A DNA stretch of 14,502 nt, from NCBI GenBank assembly GCA_027001815.1, contig JALTLT010000262.1, positions 1 through 14,502 on the forward strand, in the 5' to 3' direction. Shown one piece after another: positions 6,789 through 13,219 of the stretch. The position numbers and the translations under genes are program-made. Each line of letters starts with the position of its first letter. Position 1 is the first letter of the stretch. This DNA comes from Gammaproteobacteria bacterium. GTDB lineage: Bacteria; Pseudomonadota; Gammaproteobacteria; JALTLT01. Under the pieces are notes generated by a model. It was not told the origin of the DNA. It ran no database searches and saw only the letters and a program-made list of their open reading frames with translations.

Positions 6789-7896
6789 AGGCCGGCACCG
6801 GCAGGCCCCGCTGGCGGTAGAAGCCGGCACGAAACGCGGCCCACTCGCCGGCCGCGATCGCCTCCCGCATGCGTCGCATCAGGTCGAGATAGAAGTGGAG
6901 GTTGTGGATGGTATTGAGCCGCGCGCCGAGGATCTCGTTGCAGCGGTCCAGATGGCGCAGGTAGGCGCGGCTGTAGTTGCGGCAGGTGTAGCAGTCGCAC
7001 GCCTCGTCGAGGGGGGCGGTGTCGGAGGCGTGGCGTGCGTGGCGGATCTTCACCACCCCCGTGGAGGTGAAGAGATGGCCGTTGCGGGCGTTGCGGGTCG
7101 GCATCACGCAGTCGAACATGTCGATGCCACGGTGCACCGACTCCACCAGATCTTCCGGCGTGCCCACCCCCATGAGATAGCGGGGACGATCGGTGGGCAG
7201 CAGCGGCTGCAGCCCCTCGAGCACGGCATTGCGCTCCTCCAGCGGCTCACCCACCGAGAGCCCGCCCACCGCATAGCCGTCGAAACCGATCTCCAGCAGC
7301 CCCTCCAGGGATTCGCGCCGCAGTTCCGGATACATCCCGCCCTGAACGATCCCGAACAGGGCCGCCGGACTCTCCCCATGGGCCTTGCGGCTGCGCGCCG
7401 CCCAACGCAGGGAGAGCTCCATGGACCGGCGCGCCTCCTCCTCGCTGGCCGGCCAGGGGGTGCACTCGTCGAAGATCATGACGATGTCGGAACCCAACGC
7501 CCGCTGGACCGCCATCGACTCCTCGGGACCGAGAAAGACGCGGTCGCCGTTGATCGGCGATCTGAAGTGGACGCCCTGCTCGGTGATCTTCCGCATCTCG
7601 CCGAGGCTGAAGACCTGGAACCCGCCGGAGTCGGTGAGAATCGGCCGCCGCCAGTGCATGAAACCGTGCAGGTCGCCATGGGCCCGGATCACCTCGGTAC
7701 CGGGCCGCAGCATGAGGTGGAAGGTGTTGCCGAGAACGATGGTCGCGCCCAGCGATTCCAGCTCCTCCGGCGTCATCGCCTTGACCGTGCCGTAGGTCCC
7801 CACCGGCATGAAGACCGGGGTCTCGATGAGGCCGCGCTCGAGGGAGATGCGTCCGCGCCGGGCGGCCCCGTCGGTGCTCAGCAGTTCGAACCTCAT
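6787..7896 (-). CDS. tgt: Tgt, queuine/preQ1 tRNA-guanine transglycosylase
   Basis: Tgt swaps guanine 34 of the GUN-anticodon tRNAs (Asp, Asn, His, Tyr) for preQ1. The start at 7896 overlaps the queA stop as ATGA and has GGAGGAGG just upstream inside queA. The protein has 369 residues, normal for bacterial Tgt. LTDSGGFQ at 87-94 holds the catalytic Asp (about 89). GIVQGG at 182-187 contacts the base. FDCVMPTRNARNGH at 261-274 has the nucleophile Asp at about 262. The zinc site CDCYTC (300-305) and His331 are intact. The gene is translationally coupled to queA, and QueA acts on the product of Tgt. Confidence 0.98.
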   Translation of the reverse strand: MRFELLSTDGAARRGRISLERGLIETPVFMPVGTYGTVKAMTPEELESLGATIVLGNTFHLMLRPGTEVIRAHGDLHGFMHWRRPILTDSGGFQVFSLGEMRKITEQGVHFRSPINGDRVFLGPEESMAVQRALGSDIVMIFDECTPWPASEEEARRSMELSLRWAARSRKAHGESPAALFGIVQGGMYPELRRESLEGLLEIGFDGYAVGGLSVGEPLEERNAVLEGLQPLLPTDRPRYLMGVGTPEDLVESVHRGIDMFDCVMPTRNARNGHLFTSTGVVKIRHARHASDTAPLDEACDCYTCRNYSRAYLRHLDRCNEILGARLNTIHNLHFYLDLMRRMREAIAAGEWAAFRAGFYRQRGLPVPA

Positions 7897-8930
7897 GCCC
7901 CCTCCTCCCGCCGCTCCAGGAACATGGCGTCTCCGTAGCTGAAGAAACGGTAGCGCGCCTCCACCGCGTGGCGGTAGGCCGCCATCACCCGCTGGTACCC
8001 GCCGAAGGCGCACACCAGCATCAGCAGGGTCGATTCCGGGAGATGGAAGTTGGTCAGCAGGGCATCCACCACCCGGAATCGGTAGCCGGGAGTGATGAAG
8101 AGGCGCGTCTCGCCCCGGAACGGTTGCAACTCACCGCTGGCAGCGGCACTCTCGAGGCTCCGTACCACGGTGGTTCCCACCGCCACCACCCGGCCGCCGC
8201 GGGCGCGGGCGTCGGCCACCGCCCGACACGCCGTCTCGTCCACCTCCAGCCACTCCGGATGCATGCGGTGCTCATCGATCCGCTCCGTCCGCACCGGCTG
8301 GAAGGTGCCGGCGCCCACGTGGAGGGTGACCCGTGCCGTCCCGACCCCGCGGGCAGCGAGCCGATCGAGCATCGCACCATCGAAATGGAGGCCGGCAGTG
8401 GGGGCGGCCACCGCACCGGGTCGACGGGCATAGACGGTCTGGTAGCGCTCGCGGTCCTGCTCCGTGTCGGGATGACGGATGTAGGGGGGAAGCGGCACGT
8501 GACCCACGGCCTCCAGCCAGTCGAGGACCGTTCTCGCGGGATCGAAGCGGAGCCGGAAGAGATCACCCTCCCGACCGGTCACCTCCACCTCCAGCGCCTC
8601 CTCGAGCCAGAGCCGGGTCCCGACCGGGGGCGACTTGCTGGCCCGCAGGTGGGCCAGCACATGGTGCTCGTCCACCACCCGTTCCACCAGCACCTCCACC
8701 CGCCCGCCGGTCTCCCGCTTGTGTCCCAGCAGGCGGGCGGGGATCACCCGGGTGTCGTTGAAGACCACCAGATCCCCCTCGCGCAGGAGCGTCGGAAACT
8801 CGGCGAATCGACCGTCCCTCGCCTCCCCTTCCGCGGGGAGGATCAGCAACCGGCTCTCCCCGCGGCGGGCAGGTGGCTGCTGGGCGATGAGCGACTCGGG
8901 AAGATCGTAGTGGAAATCGGAGCGCAGCAT
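7893..8930 (-). CDS. queA: QueA, S-adenosylmethionine:tRNA ribosyltransferase-isomerase
   Basis: QueA transfers and isomerises the ribosyl group of SAM onto preQ1 in tRNA, giving epoxyqueuosine. The 345-residue protein starts MLRSDFHYDLPESLIAQ and carries the family blocks VVFNDTRVIPARL (55-67), AAPTAGLHF (175-183), HVGAGTFQPVR (204-214), HRMHPEW (221-227) and TNFHLPESTLLMLV (293-306). Length is typical. The ATG at 8930 fits the family N-terminus. An earlier in-frame start would run into the repeat. No good Shine-Dalgarno sequence is visible. It is the first gene of queA-tgt. The 70 bp before it (8931-9000) hold no promoter I can support, and repeat copy B lies further upstream. Confidence 0.98.
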   Translation of the reverse strand: MLRSDFHYDLPESLIAQQPPARRGESRLLILPAEGEARDGRFAEFPTLLREGDLVVFNDTRVIPARLLGHKRETGGRVEVLVERVVDEHHVLAHLRASKSPPVGTRLWLEEALEVEVTGREGDLFRLRFDPARTVLDWLEAVGHVPLPPYIRHPDTEQDRERYQTVYARRPGAVAAPTAGLHFDGAMLDRLAARGVGTARVTLHVGAGTFQPVRTERIDEHRMHPEWLEVDETACRAVADARARGGRVVAVGTTVVRSLESAAASGELQPFRGETRLFITPGYRFRVVDALLTNFHLPESTLLMLVCAFGGYQRVMAAYRHAVEARYRFFSYGDAMFLERREEGA

Positions 8931-9113
8931 GATGGGCGCCGATGGTAGCAGGAAGCGGCGGAGAGAGGAATCGGCCGGCCGCGACCCTTCCGCATCGCAG
9001 TAGCAGGCTGTTGAAAAACCCCGTTTTTCGACAGCCTGTGCCGCGGTGCATGGATGCACCGCCGTTTTCAATGAGGCCAGCAGCCTGTCCGACTTCAAGC
9101 TGAAGGTCACTCT

Positions 9114-9227
9114 GCCCCCAGAGGCGGGAAGGCCCTCCCGGGGGCGTTGGCGGCAAGGATGCCGCCGACGAGCCCCCAGGGATGGGTTTACGGCGTCCCC
9201 CGGGAGGGCCTTCCCGCCTCTGGGGGC
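9114..9227. repeat. Perfect 31-bp inverted repeat with internal hairpin (core of copy B)
   Basis: Bases 9114-9144 (starting GCCCCCAGAGGCGGGAAGG) are the exact reverse complement of 9197-9227. The 52-base spacer holds CGTTGGCGGCA/TGCCGCCGACG around AGGA (9145-9170, one G-U pair). The arms are very GC-rich and would form a stable cruciform or RNA stem. The GAGGCGGGAAG part of the arm recurs in copy A near 6771-6781. Confidence 0.9.
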
Positions 9228-9329
9228 CCCGCGGAAAGCACCAGAACCTGACGGCCTGTCGAAGTCCGACCGGCTGCTGGCCTCATTGAAAACATGAGAA
9301 AGCCGGAAATCGCATTTTCGGCTTCCGGC

Positions 9330-9360
9330 GTTGAAAAAGGCCAGGACGGCCTTTTTCAAC
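9330..9360 (-). terminator. Terminator-like hairpin downstream of the REC-PP2C gene
   Basis: GTTGAAAAAGGCC (9330-9342) pairs perfectly with GGCCTTTTTCAAC (9348-9360) around a 5-base loop. On either strand the GC part of the stem (GGCC) is preceded by five A and followed by five T, the form of a bidirectional intrinsic terminator. It lies 69 bp past the stop at 9430 and would end the mcp-hsbA-hsbR transcript. It is also the last module of repeat copy B. Confidence 0.7.
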
Positions 9361-9429
9361 ATCCTGGCAATCGAGGCAGACGCGGGGCAGGTGGGAGACG
9401 CTCCATGCCACCCGAAGAATCCCGAATAC

Positions 9430-11148
9430 TCACACGGCGTAGACCGCCTCCACCCGGTTTCCCGGGTCATGGAAACTGAGACTGCGGCAGAGCCGCGCCA
9501 CCAGGCCGATACCGCGCCCGGACGGGCGATCACCCCGCTCCAGGCTCGCCTGGATCCGGCGGTAGTCGAAACCGGGACCGGAATCGATCACGTGGATCAC
9601 CAGGAACTCCCCTCCCTGGTCGGCGCTGCGCCCTTCGAAGATGAGTTCCACCCACCCCTCCTCGAGTGACCGCAACCTCGCCTCCCGCTCCTCCAGGTAG
9701 CGCTCGAATCCGGCCGGATCCTCCTTGTCGAGCGACTCGAGCCCCAGCACCCCGTGATCGAGGGCGTTGTTGAACAGTTCCGAGATGACCGTGAAGAGAT
9801 CGGTGTAGTCGAAACGGTTGCCACTCAACTCCGAGAGCTGGCCGATGATCCCGGGGACCGGATCCACCTGGCGGAGCTTGTCGGCGTGGAAACGGAACTC
9901 CACCGACCACCTCACGTTCCCACCGGCCACGAGCACATCGTCCGGTACCAGTCCCATGCTCCCGTTCACCTCCGGGCCGCTGCGTTCCTCGCGCACCACC
10001 TCCCGGACCGGTATCGCCAGCAGACTGACGTCGTCCCGCTGCGTCTCCTCTCCGGCGAACCGGTCGATCGCCTCGCGGAGTTCCTCGAAAGGGGTCAGGC
10101 CGGGACGACCGCTGGCGAGGATCGACTCGACCCGTTCGGCGCCGAACATCTCGCCGGAGGGGGAGGCCAGTTCGGTGAGACCGTCGGTCATGAAATAGAG
10201 GATATCGTCCGGACCGAGGGTGACGCGCTCCATGGCGGTGGAGTCGACCTCCTCGAGGATACCGAGAGAGACGTGCCGGGAGAGGAATCGATGCGCCACC
10301 CGGCCGTTGCGCACCAGCAGGGGAGATGGCAGCCCCCCGTTCCACACCTCGACACTGGAGCCGTCGGCGGCGATCCGCGCCAGGCAGGCGGCACAGAACA
10401 TCTCGGTGGGCATGGTGCGGTAGAACTTGCTGTTGATCTCTTGCAGGATGGCGGCCGGGGCGAAGCCCTTGCGGGTCATGGAGTCGAACACCTGGGCCAC
10501 CGGCATGGCCCCGATCGCCGCATACAGGCCATGTCCGGTGAGGTCGGCCAGCAGGACGTGCTGATTGCCATCGGGACAGCGCGCAGCGAGGATCAGGTCC
10601 CCGCCGAGGGTGGAGGCCGGCCGTCGCAGGACACCACAGCTCTGCAGCACGTCGTTACGCGGCATGATGACCCGGGAGAAGAGCGACTCGGCCATCCTCT
10701 GGTCGCGCATGAGGATCTCGTTCTGCTGCGCCACCTGGCGGTTCAGATCCGAGAGCCGAAGCAGCGCATCCATCTTGGCACGCAGGATGGCGAAGCTGAC
10801 CGGCTTGATGAGGAAGTCGTCCCCCCCCACCTCCAGGGAGCGGGCGAGATCCTCTTCGCAGGTGACGCCGGTCAGGAGGATCACCGGCACGAAGCGGTCC
10901 CCCGCCAGGGCCTTGATTCGCCGCGTCGCCTCGTAGCCGTCCAGGCGCGGCATCACCAGGTCCATGAGCACCACATCGAAGGTGTAGTGGGAAAAGAGCC
11001 GGACCGCCTCTTCGCCGTCGCTGCCGGTGGTCACCCGATGCCCCAGTCGACGCAACTGGGAGGCGATGATGAGAACGCTGGCCTGGTCGTCGTCCACCAG
11101 CAGGATATCGAGCTTTCCCTCCCTGGGCGACCGCCTCCTCATGCTCAT
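9430..11148 (-). CDS. Response regulator with PP2C-type Ser phosphatase and HATPase kinase domains (HsbR/RsbU-like)
   Basis: The 572-residue protein has three domains. REC (about 12-130) has the acidic DDD at 19-21, phospho-acceptor Asp63, Thr93 and Lys115. A coiled linker follows. The PP2C/SpoIIE phosphatase (about 165-380) has GGD at 182-184, ADLTGHG at 201-207, TDG at 321-323 and DD at 372-373. The HATPase_c_2 anti-sigma-type Ser kinase (about 415-572) has ELFNNALDHG (457-466), DSGPGF (522-527) and GRGIGL (544-549). All key residues are present, so both phosphatase and kinase activity toward a STAS partner are plausible. Architecture and length match Pseudomonas HsbR, which phosphorylates and dephosphorylates HsbA depending on its REC state. 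The start overlaps the STAS gene stop as ATGA. A second in-frame ATG lies two codons on. The HsbR assignment is by architecture and context, so I leave the symbol empty. Confidence 0.9.
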   Translation of the reverse strand: MSMRRRSPREGKLDILLVDDDQASVLIIASQLRRLGHRVTTGSDGEEAVRLFSHYTFDVVLMDLVMPRLDGYEATRRIKALAGDRFVPVILLTGVTCEEDLARSLEVGGDDFLIKPVSFAILRAKMDALLRLSDLNRQVAQQNEILMRDQRMAESLFSRVIMPRNDVLQSCGVLRRPASTLGGDLILAARCPDGNQHVLLADLTGHGLYAAIGAMPVAQVFDSMTRKGFAPAAILQEINSKFYRTMPTEMFCAACLARIAADGSSVEVWNGGLPSPLLVRNGRVAHRFLSRHVSLGILEEVDSTAMERVTLGPDDILYFMTDGLTELASPSGEMFGAERVESILASGRPGLTPFEELREAIDRFAGEETQRDDVSLLAIPVREVVREERSGPEVNGSMGLVPDDVLVAGGNVRWSVEFRFHADKLRQVDPVPGIIGQLSELSGNRFDYTDLFTVISELFNNALDHGVLGLESLDKEDPAGFERYLEEREARLRSLEEGWVELIFEGRSADQGGEFLVIHVIDSGPGFDYRRIQASLERGDRPSGRGIGLVARLCRSLSFHDPGNRVEAVYAV

Positions 11149-11447
11149 TTCATCTCGAACAGCTTGTCGAAATTGGCGATCTCCAGGATCTTCTTCACCC
11201 CGTCGTCCATCCCCTCCAGCACCACCTGGGCCCGTTCGCCGCCGGCGTGCTTGCGCAGCAGCAGCAGCATGCCCAGGGCAGAGCTGTCCAGATAGCGGGT
11301 CGAGGCGAGATTGACCCGGAACCGGGCATCGGGTGGATCGTTGCGGTAGGCCTCCCGAAACGCCTTGTGCTCGGAGAAATCGAACCGTTCCCCGATGGAG
11401 ATGGTGACCTCGCGCCGATCGGCGCTCCTGCGTACCTCGATGGACAT
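11145..11447 (-). CDS. STAS-domain anti-sigma factor antagonist (HsbA-like)
   Basis: This 100-residue single-domain STAS protein carries NLASTRYLDSSALGMLLLLRK (central block 46-66). The phosphorylatable serine after Asp54 is Ser55 or Ser56, and Ser56 is the reported phosphosite of Pseudomonas HsbA. The start at 11447 is chosen for its conserved MSIEV opening and AGGAGG 11 bases upstream. An earlier start would add 50 low-complexity residues. Its stop overlaps the start of the REC-PP2C-HATPase gene by 4 bp, a strong sign that the two are partners. HsbA in its unphosphorylated state binds the anti-sigma factor FlgM, and the same role here is inferred. A 170-bp gap without a recognisable gene or promoter separates it from the mcp gene. 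Confidence 0.92.
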   Translation of the reverse strand: MSIEVRRSADRREVTISIGERFDFSEHKAFREAYRNDPPDARFRVNLASTRYLDSSALGMLLLLRKHAGGERAQVVLEGMDDGVKKILEIANFDKLFEMK

Positions 11448-11617
11448 CTCGCTCTCAACCTCCTCTCCGCGACCCGCTGTCGCGTCTTTGACAGGATGCG
11501 GGAAAGACCCATCCCCGGACCTTTCCGGCTCGGGAACGGAAGACACCGCCCCCTTCCCTCGCCGGAGAACGGTGATCCGTCTCTCCGCCGTCACCACCGG
11601 GCGGCCCGCGACTCAGA

Positions 11618-12802
11618 TCAGAACAGCTCCACCTCGCCGGCCCCCATGTCTTCCTGGTGGACCACCTGACGGCTCTCCCCCTGCCACCGCTCCCGCAGTG
11701 TCTGCAACTCGCCCTGCATCCGCCGCGGGTCGTCGAGCGAACCGCCATCGAGAAGCATCCTCAGCTCCTGCAGGTGGTCGAGACCCACCATGGCCGCATC
11801 CAGCGCCTGCCGGCTGATATCCTCGAACTGAAGGGAACGGATCACCTCCGCGACCTCTTCCGAGATCCGGTCGCTGACGATGGAGACCTCGCCGATCTTC
11901 TTGGCCAGGAAGAGATTCATCTTCTCCACGCTGTCGATCGCCTGCGCCACCTTCTCCTTGGAGTCGACCACCACGCTGAGATCGCGCGAGGCCATCTGGT
12001 CGACGGTACGGTTCACATGGCCGATCGCCACCTTCGCATCGTTCACCCGCTGGCGGATCTGGGCATTGAAGGAGCTGGCGCGGGCCGAGAGCGCCCGTAC
12101 CTCGTCCGCCACCACGGCGAAACCGCGCCCCACCTCTCCGGCACGGGCCGCCTCGATGGCGGCGTTGAGGGCCAGCAGGTTGGTCTGGTCGGCGAGGCTC
12201 TTGGAATCTTCCAGCAGGTCGAAGATCCCGTCCAGATGGGAGACCATGTCGTCGATGTGGTGCGCCGTCTCCACACTCTGTTCCGCCACGCTGGTGAGGA
12301 TGGAGATGAACTCCTCCATCAGCTTGGAGGTCTCCCGTGCGAAATGCTGGATGTTGATTCCATTCTCCTCGGAGCCACCGGCACTCGTCTCGATGATCTC
12401 GCCGATCATCTCCTCCTGCTGCCGGGCGAGATCACTGAGCTGACGGAAGGAGACGGTGAGGGTCTCCACCGACTCTCCCACCAGGCCCCGAACCCGCTGC
12501 ACCTCGGTGGAGGTGCGCTCGGTCTCGGCTCCCATCACGGCCGCCATTTCACCCATCAGAATGCCGGTACCGACCGGAGGAACGGGGGAGATCGACGCCA
12601 CCTCCCCGTGCTCCTCGACGGCCGAAACGTGTTCGCCCGTTCCGGATCTCCAGAGTGCGCGAATCCCCCACAACCAGACACCCAGCAGCACGACGCCACC
12701 GATCCATTCCCGACCCGATGCCAGTCCGCTCCACTGGAACAGCACGACGGCGGGAATCAGATGGAGTGGCGTGATCAGAACCCTGAAACCCTTACCTGAC
12801 AT
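11618..12802 (-). CDS. Methyl-accepting chemotaxis protein lacking a periplasmic sensor domain
   Basis: The 394-residue protein has two closely spaced membrane helices (about 8-25 and 34-51) with a turn of fewer than ten residues between them, then a cytoplasmic signalling domain. There is no ligand-binding domain and no clear HAMP. The kinase-control hairpin tip (about 202-239) contains DQTNLLALNAAIEAARAGE and VGRGFAVVADEVRAL, nearly identical to the universal MCP consensus, so it should bind CheA and CheW. A later SLQFEDISRQ stretch (323-332) is common in this MCP type. The C-terminus ends in acidic EVELF, not the NWETF-type CheR tether. The start at 12802 is set by the membrane helix. The Shine-Dalgarno is weak (GGGAT). 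It is followed by the STAS and REC genes and preceded by a sigma-28-like promoter. Confidence 0.9.
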   Translation of the reverse strand: MSGKGFRVLITPLHLIPAVVLFQWSGLASGREWIGGVVLLGVWLWGIRALWRSGTGEHVSAVEEHGEVASISPVPPVGTGILMGEMAAVMGAETERTSTEVQRVRGLVGESVETLTVSFRQLSDLARQQEEMIGEIIETSAGGSEENGINIQHFARETSKLMEEFISILTSVAEQSVETAHHIDDMVSHLDGIFDLLEDSKSLADQTNLLALNAAIEAARAGEVGRGFAVVADEVRALSARASSFNAQIRQRVNDAKVAIGHVNRTVDQMASRDLSVVVDSKEKVAQAIDSVEKMNLFLAKKIGEVSIVSDRISEEVAEVIRSLQFEDISRQALDAAMVGLDHLQELRMLLDGGSLDDPRRMQGELQTLRERWQGESRQVVHQEDMGAGEVELF

Positions 12803-12975
12803 AGAGACATCCCGATGGTCTTTGACGGCAACATCCAGACCCTCCCCGCGAGGGGCTGGGGATCGAGCCGGGCCCGGTGACGACGCACCACCTCGCGGGT
12901 GATCCGCCGCCGCTCTTCCGGTCGGCTGGGATGGCGATCCCGCACCGTCACATGATCGCCGAATCACATCTGCTA
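12803..12975 (-). other. Leader between the sigma-28-like promoter and the mcp gene
   Basis: These 173 bp would form a long 5' leader of the mcp transcript. I see no terminator or known riboswitch. A 58-codon open frame starting GTG at 12951 and ending at 12775, out of frame with mcp, runs through it. It is arginine-rich and has no ribosome binding site, so I do not call it a gene. Confidence 0.35.
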
Positions 12976-13002
12976 TTAACGTCCCCATCGTCGCAACCTT
13001 TA
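12976..13002 (-). promoter_or_regulatory. Sigma-28 (FliA)-type promoter upstream of the mcp-STAS-REC genes
   Basis: On the - strand TAAAGGTT (13002-12995) is followed after exactly 11 bases by GACGTTAA (12983-12976). The FliA consensus is TAAAGTTT-N11-GCCGATAA, so this matches 7 of 8 and 6 of 8 positions with ideal spacing. Chemotaxis receptor genes are classic FliA targets. The outermost TA of the -35 box is shared with the first bases of repeat copy C. Transcription would start near 12969, about 167 bp before the mcp start codon. Confidence 0.6.
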
Positions 13003-13130
13003 GCAGGCTGTTGAAAAACGCCGTTTTTCTGCAGCCTGTGCCGCGGTGCAGGGATGCACCGCCGTTTTCAATGACGCCAAGTCATTGAAAACGTGAGGAA
13101 GCCGGAAACCGCATTTCCGGCTTCCGGCGT
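13001..13130. repeat. Dispersed palindromic repeat, copy C (short form) between the hybrid kinase and mcp
   Basis: The copy starts TAGCAGGCTGTTGAAAAAC exactly as copy B. Hairpin 1 spans 13004-13038 (two weak pairs), and hairpin 2 spans 13043-13062 (perfect 8 bp). Then CGTTTTCAATGA (13063-13074) meets its exact reverse complement TCATTGAAAACG (13082-13093) across 7 bases. In copy B the same two boundary sequences are about 200 bp apart with the large palindrome between them. Hairpin 3 is a perfect 12-bp stem, GGAAGCCGGAAA/TTTCCGGCTTCC (13097-13125). A decayed match to the final hairpin of copy B continues to about 13160. The rest of the 417-bp gap to the kinase stop (to 13219) shows nothing recognisable. 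Confidence 0.88.
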
Positions 13131-13219
13131 CGAAAGAAGTCCAGGAGTTCCTTTCCCGGCCTCCTGTTGGCAGCGACCGTGGTTCCCCTGGTGCCGCCAC
13201 CTGGCCCGGAACCGGCCGC

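Larger units (their letters stand above)
9001..9360. repeat. Dispersed palindromic repeat, copy B (longest, nested palindrome) between hsbR-like gene and queA
   Basis: This unit fills most of the 499-bp gap 8931-9429. From left to right: hairpin 1 (9004-9038, 16 bp with one G-U, loop CCC); hairpin 2 (9043-9062, GCGGTGCA/TGCACCGC); the left arm of a perfect 22-bp inverted repeat (9064-9085); the left arm of a perfect 31-bp inverted repeat (9114-9144); a central 11-bp hairpin (9145-9170); the right 31-bp arm (9197-9227); the right 22-bp arm (9272-9293); hairpin 3 (9300-9324, one G-U); and a perfect 13-bp hairpin (9330-9360). The first 80 bp differ from copy C at about five positions. I see no coding sequence in it. 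The remaining 9361-9429 holds nothing recognisable. Confidence 0.9.

Noticed and set aside
6673..7938. A 421-codon open frame on the + strand opposite tgt
   Set aside because: It is antisense to intact Tgt, which has all its catalytic and zinc residues, and it begins inside the repeat.
9046..9297. Short open frames inside repeat copy B (for example 83 codons on the + strand)
   Set aside because: They only translate the inverted-repeat arms. They lack ribosome binding sites and resemble frames in the other copies because the DNA repeat is shared.
8963..9533. An N-terminal extension of queA by about 190 codons, running through the repeat to 9533
   Set aside because: The extension translates palindromic repeat sequence and overlaps the end of the REC-PP2C gene. 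The QueA family N-terminus starts exactly at 8930.
11448..11617. A promoter or small gene in the 170-bp gap between mcp and the STAS gene
   Set aside because: No -10/-35 pair on the - strand with reasonable spacing was found, and the open frame leading into the STAS gene is low-complexity with no start signal. I see nothing I can support there.
9001..13130. CRISPR array or integron-type array as an explanation for the repeats
   Set aside because: The copies are kilobases apart, separated by intact housekeeping and signalling genes, and are long palindromes without regular spacers.
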